Positions 26,321 to 34,993 of a DNA stretch of 64,000 nt are shown piece after piece (within the stretch, counting starts at the first letter, position 1; each line of letters begins with the position of its first letter). Origin of the DNA: Comamonas odontotermitis (GTDB taxonomy: Bacteria > Pseudomonadota > Gammaproteobacteria > Burkholderiales > Burkholderiaceae_C); contig NZ_CP083451.1 of NCBI RefSeq assembly GCF_020080045.1, positions 186,001-250,000 on the forward strand, written 5' to 3'. The notes under the pieces are model-generated. The model did not search any database and was not told the DNA's origin. It saw only the letters and a list, made by a program, of their open reading frames with translations. The position numbers and the translations under genes were made by a program.

Positions 26321-26337
26321 AAATCGCCTTCCATGCC

Positions 26338-26364
26338 AAGCCCCAGCCCTGCCGGGGCTTTTTT
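26338..26364 (+). terminator. Rho-independent terminator
   Basis: AAGCCCC / GGGGCTT form a seven-base stem with a nine-base loop followed by a six-T run, directly after the secreted-protein gene. It isolates that gene from yhhQ-queC. Confidence 0.88.
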
Positions 26365-26480
26365 CATGGTGCGGTGGTTCTGCCTGGGGCAGCTACGCAG
26401 CGGCCGCCGTCGGTCGCGCTGAGTGCGATGCGGGGAATAGTCCTGGCCGCTACAATAACGGCCTCATTATTTGTCGTCCC

Positions 26481-26514
26481 AATGGGTTCCCTCACCCCCA
26501 TTCACCAAAAAGGA
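26481..26514 (+). promoter_or_regulatory. Probable preQ1-I riboswitch sequestering the yhhQ ribosome site
   Basis: AATGGG (26481-26486) and CCCATT (26497-26502) form a stem around the loop TTCCCTCACC, followed by the A-rich tail CACCAAAAAGGA. This is the layout of the preQ1-I aptamer: short stem, pyrimidine-rich loop, A-rich strand and a 3' end that pairs back with the loop (TCC with GGA). The pairing 3' end AAGGA is also the Shine-Dalgarno sequence of yhhQ at 26520, so ligand binding should block translation. The gene it controls transports the queuosine precursor and the next gene makes preQ0, which fits exactly. Not confirmed by a covariance model. Confidence 0.65.
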
Positions 26515-26519
26515 TTGTC

Positions 26520-27191
26520 ATGACACCCGTTCAGGCATCGCCATCGCGCATGCCGCATTATCTTCCCCTCCTGGTGGCGTTCCATATCGCCATCGTCATC
26601 GCCAGCAACTACCTGGTGCAGTTGCCCATCACGCTGCTGGGATTTCACAGCACCTGGGGAGCATTCAGCTTTCCATTCATCTTTCTCGCGACGGATCTGA
26701 CCGTGCGCCTCATTGGCAAGGGGCCGGCACGGCGCGTCATCGCGCAGGCCATGCTGCCTGCGTTGGTGGTTTCCTACGTTGTCGGTGTGCTGTTTCATGA
26801 GGGGCGCTTCAACGGAATGGATGCCCTTTTCGATTTCAACAGCTTTGTCTTTCGGATTGCGTTTGCCAGCTTTGCCGCCTATGTGTTGGGGCAACTGATG
26901 GACATTCAGGTATTTGACCGCATCCGCCAGCAAAGCCGTGCTTGGTGGCTGGCGCCTGCTGCTGCTTCGGTGTTCGGGCAGGCGCTGGATACGGTGGCGT
27001 TTTTCTTCATCGCTTTCTGGCGCAGTGACAACGCTTTCATGGCGGCCAACTGGGTGGAGATCGCCATGGTCGACTACGTCATCAAGCTTGCCGTGAGCCT
27101 GCTGCTTTTCGTGCCTGCCTACGGCGTGCTGCTGGCGGCCATCGTCCGCAACATGCGGCAGGGTACCGTACCTGCGGTGGCAGCGCCATGA
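26520..27191 (+). CDS. yhhQ: Queuosine precursor transporter YhhQ
   Basis: The 223-residue inner-membrane protein belongs to the YhhQ/COG1738 family that imports 7-cyano- and aminomethyl-7-deazaguanine for queuosine synthesis. It has about six hydrophobic helices and family-typical polar blocks [32 protein letters not shown] and the [10 protein letters not shown] segment. The ATG at 26520 has AAGGA six bases upstream, inside the putative riboswitch. Its TGA overlaps the queC ATG by four bases, so the two are co-translated. Confidence 0.92.
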   Translation: MTPVQASPSRMPHYLPLLVAFHIAIVIASNYLVQLPITLLGFHSTWGAFSFPFIFLATDLTVRLIGKGPARRVIAQAMLPALVVSYVVGVLFHEGRFNGMDALFDFNSFVFRIAFASFAAYVLGQLMDIQVFDRIRQQSRAWWLAPAAASVFGQALDTVAFFFIAFWRSDNAFMAANWVEIAMVDYVIKLAVSLLLFVPAYGVLLAAIVRNMRQGTVPAVAAP

Positions 27192-27892
27192 ATTCGTCAC
27201 GACGAGCGCTGGTGCTGTTTTCGGGCGGGCAGGATTCGGCCACCTGCCTCGCATGGGCTTTGTCGCGCTATGGGCATGTGGAAACCCTGGGCTTCGATTA
27301 CGGCCAGCGCCATCGTGTCGAGCTGGACTGCCGCACCAAGCTGCGCGAGGGGTTGCTGGCCATGCAGGCACAGTGGACAGGGCGACTGGGCGATGACCAT
27401 CTGCTGCATGTGGATGTGCTGGGCCAACTGGGCGCCAGTGCCATGACGGATGACGTGGCCATCGCCATGCAGGCCGACGGTCTGCCCAACACCTTTGTAC
27501 CAGGGCGCAATCTGCTGTTCTTCACCCTGGCTGCGGCACTGGCGTATCGACGTGGGCTGGACGTACTGGTCGGCGGTATGTCGCAGACGGATTATTCGGG
27601 CTATCCGGATTGCCGCGACAACACCCTCAAGGCGCTGCAGGTGGCATTGAGCCTGGGCGTGGACCGGCCGTTGACCCTGGAAACCCCGCTGATGTGGATC
27701 GACAAGGCGGAGACCTGGGCGCTCACGCACGCGCTGGGTGGCAATGCACTGGTGGAACTGGTGCGACGCGACTCGCATTCCTGCTACCTGGGGCAGCGAG
27801 AGCAGCTGCACAGCTGGGGTTATGGTTGTGGTGCGTGCCCCGCCTGCCAGTTGCGCGCCCGGGGGTGGGAGCAGTGGAGCGAGCTGTCTTGA
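27188..27892 (+). CDS. queC: 7-cyano-7-deazaguanine synthase QueC
   Basis: QueC converts 7-carboxy-7-deazaguanine to preQ0 with ATP and ammonia in the queuosine pathway. The 234-residue product has the PP-loop motif [12 protein letters not shown] (residues 10-21), the conserved VPGRNLLF and [15 protein letters not shown] blocks, and a C-terminal zinc site made of Cys residues in SCYLGQ and GCGACPAC. It overlaps yhhQ by ATGA and is followed by a terminator. The pairing with a transporter means both synthesis and salvage are under one control. Confidence 0.95.
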   Translation: MNSSRRALVLFSGGQDSATCLAWALSRYGHVETLGFDYGQRHRVELDCRTKLREGLLAMQAQWTGRLGDDHLLHVDVLGQLGASAMTDDVAIAMQADGLPNTFVPGRNLLFFTLAAALAYRRGLDVLVGGMSQTDYSGYPDCRDNTLKALQVALSLGVDRPLTLETPLMWIDKAETWALTHALGGNALVELVRRDSHSCYLGQREQLHSWGYGCGACPACQLRARGWEQWSELS

Positions 27893-27952
27893 GCGGGAAG
27901 CTGCGAGGCGGAAATCTGCAGTTTTCTGTGCCTGCTGTGAATGGATGCAAAG

Positions 27953-27982
27953 ACGCCCTGTGTAGAAACAGGGCGTTTTTCT
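27953..27982 (+). terminator. Rho-independent terminator of yhhQ-queC
   Basis: ACGCCCTG / CAGGGCGT form a perfect eight-base stem with an eight-base loop followed by TTTTTCTTTT. It lies 60 bases after the queC stop and before the convergent Bug receptor gene. Confidence 0.9.
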
Positions 27983-28002
27983 TTTGCGGGATACGCAGTC
28001 GT

Positions 28003-28995
28003 TCAGTCGACCCGCGCGCCCGTGGCCTTGACCACGGCTGCCCACCGGTCGATTTCGCGCTGAATGTGTGCGTCCAGCTCCTGCGGCGTGGAGCCCACAG
28101 GCTCATAGCCGCTGGCCGCCAGCTGCGTCTGTACCTGCGGGTTCTTCAGCGCCTTGGCAATTTCCTGGCTCAGTTTGGCAGTGATGTCGGCGGGTGTACC
28201 CGCAGGGGCAATCACGGCATACCAGCCGGTGATATCGAAGTCCTTCAGGCCCTGCTCCTGCACCGTCGGCACTTCGGGTGCCAGCACAGACCGCTTGGCA
28301 CTGGTGACTGCCAAGGCATGCAGCTTGCCGCTGCGTACATGCGGAATGGAGGTGGAGATGCTGTCGAAGGTCAGGTCGATATCGCCCGCCAGCATGGCGT
28401 TGACCACGCCGGCGCTGCCCTTGTAGGGCACATGCGTCATCTTGATGCCTGCGGCGCTGGCAAAAAGCTCACCCGCCAGATGCCCCGTATTGCCGTTGCC
28501 AGCCGAGCCGAAGGTCAGCTTTCCTGGTGCTGCCTGCGCGGCCTGGATCAGCGCAGGGATGTTCTTTGCTGGCAGTTTGCTGCTGCCCACCACGATCATC
28601 GGCAGATTGGCAACCAGCGAGACCGGTGCAAAATCCTTGCGCGTGTCGTACGGCAGTTTGGGGTAGAGGCTGTCGTTGATGGCATGGGCGGCCAGCACCA
28701 TCAGCACGGTGTAGCCGTCAGGCTTGGCACGCGCCACATACTGCGATGCCAGGGTGCCGCCTGCGCCAGGTTTGTATTCCAGCACCACCGACTGACCCAG
28801 CTGCTGCTGCAATTGCATGGCCAACGGCCGACCCAGCAGGTCGGCGCTGCCGCCGGGCGGATAGGGAATGACCAGCTGTATGGGCTTGCTGGGCCAGTCC
28901 GCAGCATGGCCCAGGCCGGGCTGCAGCGAGCAGGCGGCGAATGCCAGGCTGGCGAGCAGTGCGCGGCGCATGGTGGAAGGGCGGGGGTGGTGCAT
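28003..28995 (-). CDS. Bug/TctC-type periplasmic receptor 3
   Basis: The 330-residue receptor has a signal peptide (MRRALLASLAFAACSLQPGLGHA) and the family blocks IQLVIPYPPGGSADLLGR and VPYKGSAGVVNAMLAGDIDL. The ATG at 28995 is preceded by AGGAGACACGG. It follows the CoA ligase gene by 32 bases on the minus strand, so its ligand is probably an acid activated by that ligase. No membrane subunits accompany it. Confidence 0.9.
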   Translation of the reverse strand: MHHPRPSTMRRALLASLAFAACSLQPGLGHAADWPSKPIQLVIPYPPGGSADLLGRPLAMQLQQQLGQSVVLEYKPGAGGTLASQYVARAKPDGYTVLMVLAAHAINDSLYPKLPYDTRKDFAPVSLVANLPMIVVGSSKLPAKNIPALIQAAQAAPGKLTFGSAGNGNTGHLAGELFASAAGIKMTHVPYKGSAGVVNAMLAGDIDLTFDSISTSIPHVRSGKLHALAVTSAKRSVLAPEVPTVQEQGLKDFDITGWYAVIAPAGTPADITAKLSQEIAKALKNPQVQTQLAASGYEPVGSTPQELDAHIQREIDRWAAVVKATGARVD

Positions 28996-29027
28996 CCGTG
29001 TCTCCTGGGCCATCATCAATTAAGGGG

Positions 29028-30602
29028 TCATGCAGCGCTGGTGTGCGTGCGGGCGTACAGGTCACGCAACTCGCGCTTCAGTACTTTGCCGATCTCGCTG
29101 CGGGGCAGTTGTTCGGCCAGTACCACGTCAGCCACACGCTGGGTCTTGCCGACGCGGCTGTTGAGCCAATCCTGCAGCGCCTGTGCCGCAGGCACTGTGC
29201 CTGGCTGCGCCACCACATAGGCCACGGGCGTCTCACCCCAGGCGTCCGAAGGCACGCCGACCACGGCGCATTCGCGTACCTCGGGGTGCTGCAGCAGTAC
29301 GCTTTCGATGTCGCTTGGGTAGACGTTGAAGCCGCCAGTGATGATCATGTCCTTCTTGCGGTCGCCCAGCACGATGAAGCCGTCTTCATCCAGCTGGCCC
29401 ACGTCGCCGCTGCGTATGAAGCGCTCGCCGCTGGCGCTGAACCACTCGGCTTCGCGGGTCTTGTCCGGCAGGCGGTAGTAGCCCGTCATCATGCCCGCAG
29501 AGGCGCCGACGATTTCTCCCTGAGCGCCGGGCGGGAGCTCGTTGCCTTGCTCGTCGATGAAGCGGATATCGGCACCGGGGCCGGCGCGCCCCACGGTGTG
29601 CAGCTTGTCCGGAAAATCGTGGCAATGCAGCTCGCAGCGCACGCCGCCTTCGGTCATGCCGTAGTACTCGATCAGCTTGCCAGGCCAGCGGCGCAGCACC
29701 TCGGCCTTGAGTGTTGCCTTGAACGGCGCACTGGTGCAGAACTTGCTCTGCAGGCGGCTCAGATCGGCTGCATCGAATGCCGGGCAATCGAGCAGGCGTT
29801 GGTACTGCACCGGAACCAGCATGGTGTGGGTGGCATGGTGCTGCTGGGCCAGTTGCAGGTACTGGGTCGCGTCAAACTTGCGCATCAGCACCAGGGTGCC
29901 GCCCAATGCGAGCGTGGGCAGCGCTGCCACCAGCGTGGTGTTGGAATACAGTGGCGTGGCGCACAGCGAGATGGCGTCAGGCCCGTAGCCGTTGGTGACG
30001 GCGCGCTGCACATGCGACCAGCGCATGCCCCAGCTTTGCACGATGCCCTTGGGCACACCGGTAGTGCCCGATGAGTAAATCAGGTTGAAGGGCCAGTCTG
30101 GTTGCGGCGCAATGGTTGCGGGCTGTGCATCGGCGGCAATGCCATGGAGCCATGCAGACCAGGGCGTGCCTGCCTCTGGCGCATCGTCCAGCGCAATGCA
30201 CTGCACCTGGGCATTTTCCTGCACGGGCCATTGCGCTGCCACTTCGGCATCGCGAAGCACCAGCCGGGCCTCAGAGTTGGCGAGCATCGCGCTCAGATGC
30301 GCAGCCGTGGCGGAAGGCGCCAGCGGCGCCACGACCACACCGGCGCACAGGGCTCCCAGGTAGGCCAGCACATAGCGGGGTGAGCTGCTGGCGCAGATGG
30401 CGACGACATCGCCCGGCTGCAGGCCCTGGCGTTGCAAGGCGCATGCCACTTGGCGCATGCCTTGCGTCACCTGCGCGTAGTTGAGCTGGGTGTCGCCCAG
30501 GACCAGGGCGGTATGGTTCGGGCGCTCTTTGGCGTTGGCCTCCACCATGGCGGGAATGGAGCCAAAGGCCTGGGCCAGTTGTTCGGATACGGAAGCAGTC
30601 AT
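29028..30602 (-). CDS. AMP-dependent acyl/aryl-CoA synthetase
   Basis: The 524-residue adenylate-forming enzyme has the P-loop IYSSGTTGVPKG (about residues 175-186), the YYGMTEGG motif, the hinge GDRKKDMIITGGFNVYPSDIE and the catalytic lysine in EIGKVLKREL near the C-terminus. It forms an acyl-CoA from a free acid. It is placed between two Bug receptor genes in a three-gene minus-strand unit, with gaps of 28 and 32 bases. ATG 30602 begins the recognisable protein, although no good ribosome site is seen. Which acid it activates is unknown. Confidence 0.87.
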   Translation of the reverse strand: MTASVSEQLAQAFGSIPAMVEANAKERPNHTALVLGDTQLNYAQVTQGMRQVACALQRQGLQPGDVVAICASSSPRYVLAYLGALCAGVVVAPLAPSATAAHLSAMLANSEARLVLRDAEVAAQWPVQENAQVQCIALDDAPEAGTPWSAWLHGIAADAQPATIAPQPDWPFNLIYSSGTTGVPKGIVQSWGMRWSHVQRAVTNGYGPDAISLCATPLYSNTTLVAALPTLALGGTLVLMRKFDATQYLQLAQQHHATHTMLVPVQYQRLLDCPAFDAADLSRLQSKFCTSAPFKATLKAEVLRRWPGKLIEYYGMTEGGVRCELHCHDFPDKLHTVGRAGPGADIRFIDEQGNELPPGAQGEIVGASAGMMTGYYRLPDKTREAEWFSASGERFIRSGDVGQLDEDGFIVLGDRKKDMIITGGFNVYPSDIESVLLQHPEVRECAVVGVPSDAWGETPVAYVVAQPGTVPAAQALQDWLNSRVGKTQRVADVVLAEQLPRSEIGKVLKRELRDLYARTHTSAA

Positions 30603-30630
30603 GACAGCAGAAGAAGAATAGAGGGAAGGG

Positions 30631-31584
30631 TCAGTCCAGCGAGAGGTTGGCGGCCTTGACGATCTGCGCCCAGTTCTTGCGCTCCTGCGCAATGAAGGCG
30701 TCATGCTCGGCAGCGCTTTCGCCGCCGGGAACACCGCCCAGCTCGGCAAACTTGCTGCGGATCTCTACGGTCTGCATGGCGTCGTGTGCCACCTGCTGGA
30801 TGCGGTGAACGATAGCGTCCGGCGTCCCTGCGGGTGCCAGCAGGTCGAACCACGCCGTCACGTCCATCGGCACCCCGGCTTCGCGCATGGTGGGAACATC
30901 TGGCAACTGGGGCGAGCGCTCCTTGCTGGTGATGGCCAAGGCGCGGAACCTGCCCGATTTGATGTGCGGGATGGAGCTGGGCATGTTGTCGATCATGAAA
31001 TCCGTCTGCTTGCCCAGCAGAGCGGTCACAGCAGGTGCTGCGCCGCTGTGTGGCACCAGGGTCACGTCCAGCCCGGCTTTCTGACGGAACATTTCCGTGG
31101 ACATGTGTGGTGACTGCCCGATACCCGAAGTGGCCGCGGTCAGTGGCTTTTGCTTGCCCCAGGCAATCAGCTCCTGCACGTTCTTGACGGGCGTGTCAGC
31201 GTTGACGACCAGGATGTTGGGCACCGAGATCACATTGGTGATGCCACGCAGGTCCGTCTCCTTGTACTGCAGCTTCTTGTACAGGCTGAAATTGATGGCC
31301 ACCGGGCCGATATTGCCCATCAGCAGAGTGTAGCCATCGGGCTTGGCGCGGGCGACGAATGCAGTGCCGATGCTGCCACCGCCGCCGGCCTTGTTTTCCA
31401 CGATCACACTGGTTTTGAGGGCAGAGCCCATCTTCTCTGCCAACACGCGGGCAGCGATGTCGGTCGTGCCGCCTGCGGCTGCCGGCACGACGATGGTGAT
31501 GGGGCGTTCGGGCCAACTGGCCGCCAGGGCCATCAGTGGCGACAGCAGCAGGGCTCCAAGGGCGTGGCGGCGCAGTATGCGCAT
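30631..31584 (-). CDS. Bug/TctC-type periplasmic receptor 4
   Basis: This 317-residue receptor has a short signal peptide (MRILRRHALGALLLSPLMALA) and the signature ITIVVPAAAGGTTDIAARVLAEKMG. ATG 31584 has GGAGACTGCC upstream and is preferred over an ATG 12 bases earlier. First gene of the receptor-ligase-receptor unit. Receptor 3 of the same unit is only distantly similar, so the two probably bind different acids rather than being a recent duplicate. Confidence 0.9.
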   Translation of the reverse strand: MRILRRHALGALLLSPLMALAASWPERPITIVVPAAAGGTTDIAARVLAEKMGSALKTSVIVENKAGGGGSIGTAFVARAKPDGYTLLMGNIGPVAINFSLYKKLQYKETDLRGITNVISVPNILVVNADTPVKNVQELIAWGKQKPLTAATSGIGQSPHMSTEMFRQKAGLDVTLVPHSGAAPAVTALLGKQTDFMIDNMPSSIPHIKSGRFRALAITSKERSPQLPDVPTMREAGVPMDVTAWFDLLAPAGTPDAIVHRIQQVAHDAMQTVEIRSKFAELGGVPGGESAAEHDAFIAQERKNWAQIVKAANLSLD

Positions 31585-31770
31585 GGCAGTCTCCATAATT
31601 CTCGGTATGGACTCACCATACGGAACCTGGCACTGATGCGTGATGGGGTTTGCCTGCAAAACCACACCCAGAGGCTTCGCACTTGCGAAAGCCATGCTTC
31701 AAGCGACTGGAAGCAGCGCTTGAGTTCAGCTGTAGCAAGCTCTCATTTCTGTGGGCTGCATGGCTGCAAC

Positions 31771-31793
31771 GAAAAAGCGGCCCGAAGGCCGCT
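31771..31793 (-). terminator. Rho-independent terminator of the glutamate dehydrogenase gene
   Basis: On the minus strand AGCGGCC / GGCCGCT form a perfect seven-base stem with a TTCG tetraloop, followed by TTTTTC. It begins 26 bases after the stop codon. Confidence 0.92.
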
Positions 31794-31818
31794 CTGCTGT
31801 ATTGGAAAACCCCTTGCT

Positions 31819-33126
31819 TTATGGGTACAGGCCGCGCATTTCGCGTGCGTGCAGAATGCGGCGGCAGGCGATGATGAAGGTCGCAGTACGCAGCGATACC
31901 TTGTTCTCCTGGGCCACTTGCCACACGGCGGCGAATGCCTCCTGCATGATGCGTACCAGGCGCGCGTTGATCTCGTCCTCGCTCCAGAAGAAGCTGGAGA
32001 AATCCTGCACCCATTCAAAGTAGCTCACCGTCACGCCACCGGCGTTGGCGATCACGTCCGGCAGCACCAGCACGCCCTTGTCGGTCAGGATGTCGTCGGC
32101 CTCGGGGGTCGTCGGGCCGTTGGCGCCTTCGATCACCAGTTTGGCTTTGATCTTGCCTGCGTTTTTGGCGTTGATCTGGCCTTCCAGTGCGGCGGGGATC
32201 AGGATTTCGCAGTCCACGGCCCAGAAATCTTCATTGGCCATCTTGTCGGCGCCCTTGAAGCCGCCCACGCCGCCGGTATTGGCCACGTGCTCCAGCACGG
32301 CTGGCACATCCAGGCCCTTGGCGTTGAAGATGGTACCGGTATGGTCCTGCACGGCCACCACGATGGCGCCAGCTTCGGCAAACAGCTTGCCTGCGGTGCC
32401 ACCCACGTTACCAAAGCCCTGCACGGCAACACGAGCGCCCTGCAGTGCCAGGCCGGAGAGCTTGGCGGCTTCCACGCCTACGGTGAACACGCCACGGCCG
32501 GTCGCTTCTACGCGGCCGAGCGAGCCGCCCAGGTCGATGGGCTTGCCGGTGACCACGCCGGTTGCGGTGGCGCCGGTGTTCATCGAGTAGGTGTCCATCA
32601 TCCAGGCCATGATCTGGCCGTTGGTGTTCACGTCTGGCGCAGGAATGTCCTTGGAGGGGCCAATGAACAGACCAATTTCGCTGGTGTAGCGGCGGGTCAG
32701 GCGTTCGAGTTCGCCCTTAGACAAGGTCTTGGGATCGACACGGATGCCGCCCTTGGCACCGCCGTAAGGCACGTTCACGGCGGCGTTCTTGATCGACATC
32801 CAGGCAGACAGGGCCATCACTTCGGACAACGTCACATCCTGGTGGAAGCGCACGCCACCCTTGCCAGGACCACGGCTGAGGTTGTGCTGCACGCGGTAGC
32901 CTTCAAAGTGTGCAATGGTGCCGTTGTCCATTTCAATCGGCACATCCACGATCAACGCGCGCTTGGGGCGCTTGAGGGTTTCGACCCAGCGGGCCAGCGA
33001 GCCCAGGTAAGGAGTGACGCGATCGACCTGTTGCAGGTAGATGCCCCAGGGGCCCAGGTGCTTGGGATCCAGGTACGAAGGCAGCGGATGGTTGGATGCT
33101 GCTGCGGGGGTGCTGTTGGATGTCAT
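31819..33126 (-). CDS. gdhA: Glu/Leu/Phe/Val dehydrogenase (glutamate dehydrogenase)
   Basis: The 435-residue enzyme interconverts glutamate and 2-oxoglutarate plus ammonia. The substrate-domain motifs [13 protein letters not shown] and [15 protein letters not shown] with the catalytic lysines are present, followed by the nucleotide-binding fold with VQGFGNVGG (GxGxxG) near residue 225. Length fits hexameric glutamate dehydrogenases. The start is either 33126 (GGAT upstream) or an ATG nine bases before; I chose 33126. The upstream region carries two TATGCATA palindromes and another inverted repeat that may bind a regulator. It stands as a single gene with its own terminator. Confidence 0.92.
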   Translation of the reverse strand: MTSNSTPAAASNHPLPSYLDPKHLGPWGIYLQQVDRVTPYLGSLARWVETLKRPKRALIVDVPIEMDNGTIAHFEGYRVQHNLSRGPGKGGVRFHQDVTLSEVMALSAWMSIKNAAVNVPYGGAKGGIRVDPKTLSKGELERLTRRYTSEIGLFIGPSKDIPAPDVNTNGQIMAWMMDTYSMNTGATATGVVTGKPIDLGGSLGRVEATGRGVFTVGVEAAKLSGLALQGARVAVQGFGNVGGTAGKLFAEAGAIVVAVQDHTGTIFNAKGLDVPAVLEHVANTGGVGGFKGADKMANEDFWAVDCEILIPAALEGQINAKNAGKIKAKLVIEGANGPTTPEADDILTDKGVLVLPDVIANAGGVTVSYFEWVQDFSSFFWSEDEINARLVRIMQEAFAAVWQVAQENKVSLRTATFIIACRRILHAREMRGLYP

Positions 33127-33148
33127 ACGATCCATGCGGTTGAAAAGG

Positions 33149-33244
33149 TATGCATAGCTTAAATTCTCTCCCCCGGTCTTGTCCAAGGCCGGATGATAGG
33201 CATGAAATGCAACATATGCATAACTATGATTAAAAAATAATCAT
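33149..33244. promoter_or_regulatory. Palindromic sites in the gdhA/FAH-like intergenic region
   Basis: The self-complementary octamer TATGCATA occurs at 33149-33156 and again at 33215-33222, and ATGATTA / TAATCAT form a seven-base inverted repeat with a five-A spacer at 33226-33244. All lie in an AT-rich stretch between two divergent genes. They are plausible operator sites for gdhA control; no regulator is encoded nearby. Confidence 0.4.
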
Positions 33245-33350
33245 CAAAAACAAGAGCTATCAGTCCCTACGATATATGGGATTGAAGCCTGTTTGATTGA
33301 TATTTCAAAGTGGCGTTCGCAACCATATAGTTTTGAAAGCTTTCCTCACC

Positions 33351-34133
33351 ATGCCGCACTTCGATTCGCCTCTCGCTTTTGTACCGACCGATCTGGCGCA
33401 TGCCTTGCAACATGCTACCGCCTCGGGCCTTGCGCTGGATGCTGCCGTATGGCCGCAGGTACAGTCCGCTGCCGATGTGCTGGGCGTGCACCAGGCGCGG
33501 GCGCATATGTGGGGTGACGCGGAGCGTGCGCCTCTGCACTGGAAGAGCGGCGGTGCAAACCGCAGCCAGCCGTTGACTCATGCACCGCTGCCTCCTCAAG
33601 GCGTACGTGGCACGGGCGTGGATCTCGGAGACATCCCTTTCCTGCTGCGTGGGGTGGAAGCGGAGATAGCTCTGCGCATAGGCTGCGATGTGGATGCCGA
33701 CGCTGCAGCGCGCCTGGGCGAAGCAGACGCCGATGCGCTGGTGGATGCAATGGCGGTCAGCATCGAGATCGTCGATTCGCGCTGGCAACAGCAATTGCAG
33801 GCGCCCGAAGCACTCAAGGCGGCCGATCTGCTATGCCATGGTGCCCTGGTGCTGGGCGAATGGCAGCCCTATCGCGCGCGGAATTGGGCGTTGCAGCGCT
33901 GCTCCGTGCAGGTGGGCAGACAGCCACTGGTGGAGCGCCAGGGCAGCCATTCGCTGCAGGACCCTGCCTGGCTGCTTTCGCAGTGGCTGCGTCATGCCAC
34001 CCGCCATTTTGGAACCGTGCAGGCTGGCACGGTGGTGACGACCGGCAGTTGGTGCGGTTTGCTGCTGGCGGCAAAAGGGGATGCCATCCGCGTGCGCTTT
34101 GATGGCATTGGCGAAGCGGCCTTACAGCTATGA
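33351..34133 (+). CDS. FAH-fold 2-keto-4-pentenoate hydratase-like protein
   Basis: The 260-residue product looks like a member of the 2-oxopent-4-enoate hydratase/oxaloacetate decarboxylase part of the fumarylacetoacetate hydrolase superfamily. The metal-binding acidic residues would be in VEAEIALRIG (about residue 105) and the later EIVDSRW segment; the C-terminal half has TVVTTGSWCGLLLAAKGD, where family members have a GS(W/L)TG-like turn. It probably acts on a short 2-keto acid from aromatic ring cleavage. It is divergent from gdhA and has no catabolic partner next to it. The ATG at 33351 gives the recognisable start; no strong ribosome site. Confidence 0.72.
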   Translation: MPHFDSPLAFVPTDLAHALQHATASGLALDAAVWPQVQSAADVLGVHQARAHMWGDAERAPLHWKSGGANRSQPLTHAPLPPQGVRGTGVDLGDIPFLLRGVEAEIALRIGCDVDADAAARLGEADADALVDAMAVSIEIVDSRWQQQLQAPEALKAADLLCHGALVLGEWQPYRARNWALQRCSVQVGRQPLVERQGSHSLQDPAWLLSQWLRHATRHFGTVQAGTVVTTGSWCGLLLAAKGDAIRVRFDGIGEAALQL

Positions 34134-34223
34134 AAAAGCACGGATTACCGAAGCGGTCTGAGGGGCTGTACCTGGATTGGTAGCTTCGGGTGCTGAATGC
34201 GCTGGTCCGTTGCAGCGGGGTGC

Positions 34224-34967
34224 TCAATAGTCCGGCGAGGGTGCGAGGCTCATGAACAGTCCGTAAATGCCCAACTGCCCCACAATCTGCGGCAGAAAGC
34301 TGAACAGCATGTACAAAGGCACCGCCACCAGCAGACTGCATTGCTGTGCCAGCCAGGCCAGGGAGGCTGCCTGCAGCGGAATACTGACGACCAGGAACAG
34401 CATCCCTGCGAGCGTGGCACCTATCTTGTACAGCACCGGCATCGGAAAGATATACAGCACCAGGGCATGCACGGCCGGCAACAGCCACAGCATGGCCAGG
34501 CCCATGTCCAGGATGTTGTCTGCCAGCAGGCGATTGACATCACTCACGGCGAGGGCCGGGAAGAACTCATAGGACAACAGGCCGACGATGGCCAGAACGG
34601 CAACGATGCGCAGGCCGTAGATCAGTGGCAGGCGCTCTCGGGACAGGAGCAGCGATATGGCCATCAGGGCGGCGGATATACCGGCCCCCAGCCACCATTG
34701 CAGGAGACTGGGCGGCGGCACATAGAAACGCGTGCGCACCACTTCGACGGACAGCCCCAGGAAGGACACGACAGAGGCCTGCACATCTCTCGCATCCCCC
34801 AGACCCAGGTGCGGCCACGCCCATGCCAACACCTGCGACCACACCTGCACCGCCAGCGACGCACCCCACCACAGCACCAGCCAGAAAACGGCCAGCAGCA
34901 GCACAAGCTGGATGGCGTGCTGCCAGGTCCAGATATAGCTTCTGAGCCCGCGATGCTGACGGGTCAT
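34224..34967 (-). CDS. Multi-pass membrane protein of the exopolysaccharide operon
   Basis: No family was recognised. The 247-residue product has about five or six hydrophobic helices (from residues near 14-40, 95-110, 120-140, 155-180, 185-205 and 215-235) and no obvious catalytic motif. It is the last gene of the seven-gene minus-strand exopolysaccharide operon, starting 26 bases after the stop of the outer-membrane barrel gene. A GTG 15 bases upstream is an alternative start. It could take part in polymer export, acylation or anchoring; that is inference from position only. Confidence 0.7.
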   Translation of the reverse strand: MTRQHRGLRSYIWTWQHAIQLVLLLAVFWLVLWWGASLAVQVWSQVLAWAWPHLGLGDARDVQASVVSFLGLSVEVVRTRFYVPPPSLLQWWLGAGISAALMAISLLLSRERLPLIYGLRIVAVLAIVGLLSYEFFPALAVSDVNRLLADNILDMGLAMLWLLPAVHALVLYIFPMPVLYKIGATLAGMLFLVVSIPLQAASLAWLAQQCSLLVAVPLYMLFSFLPQIVGQLGIYGLFMSLAPSPDY

Positions 34968-34993
34968 GCGAAGGTGTGGCACGTTGCTGGGTC

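Noticed and set aside
31150..33162. 670-codon open frame antisense to glutamate dehydrogenase
   Set aside because: It is the mirror of a well-identified gene in GC-rich DNA, rich in His, Gln, Gly and Ala with no recognisable motif. Long antisense frames are expected at this base composition.
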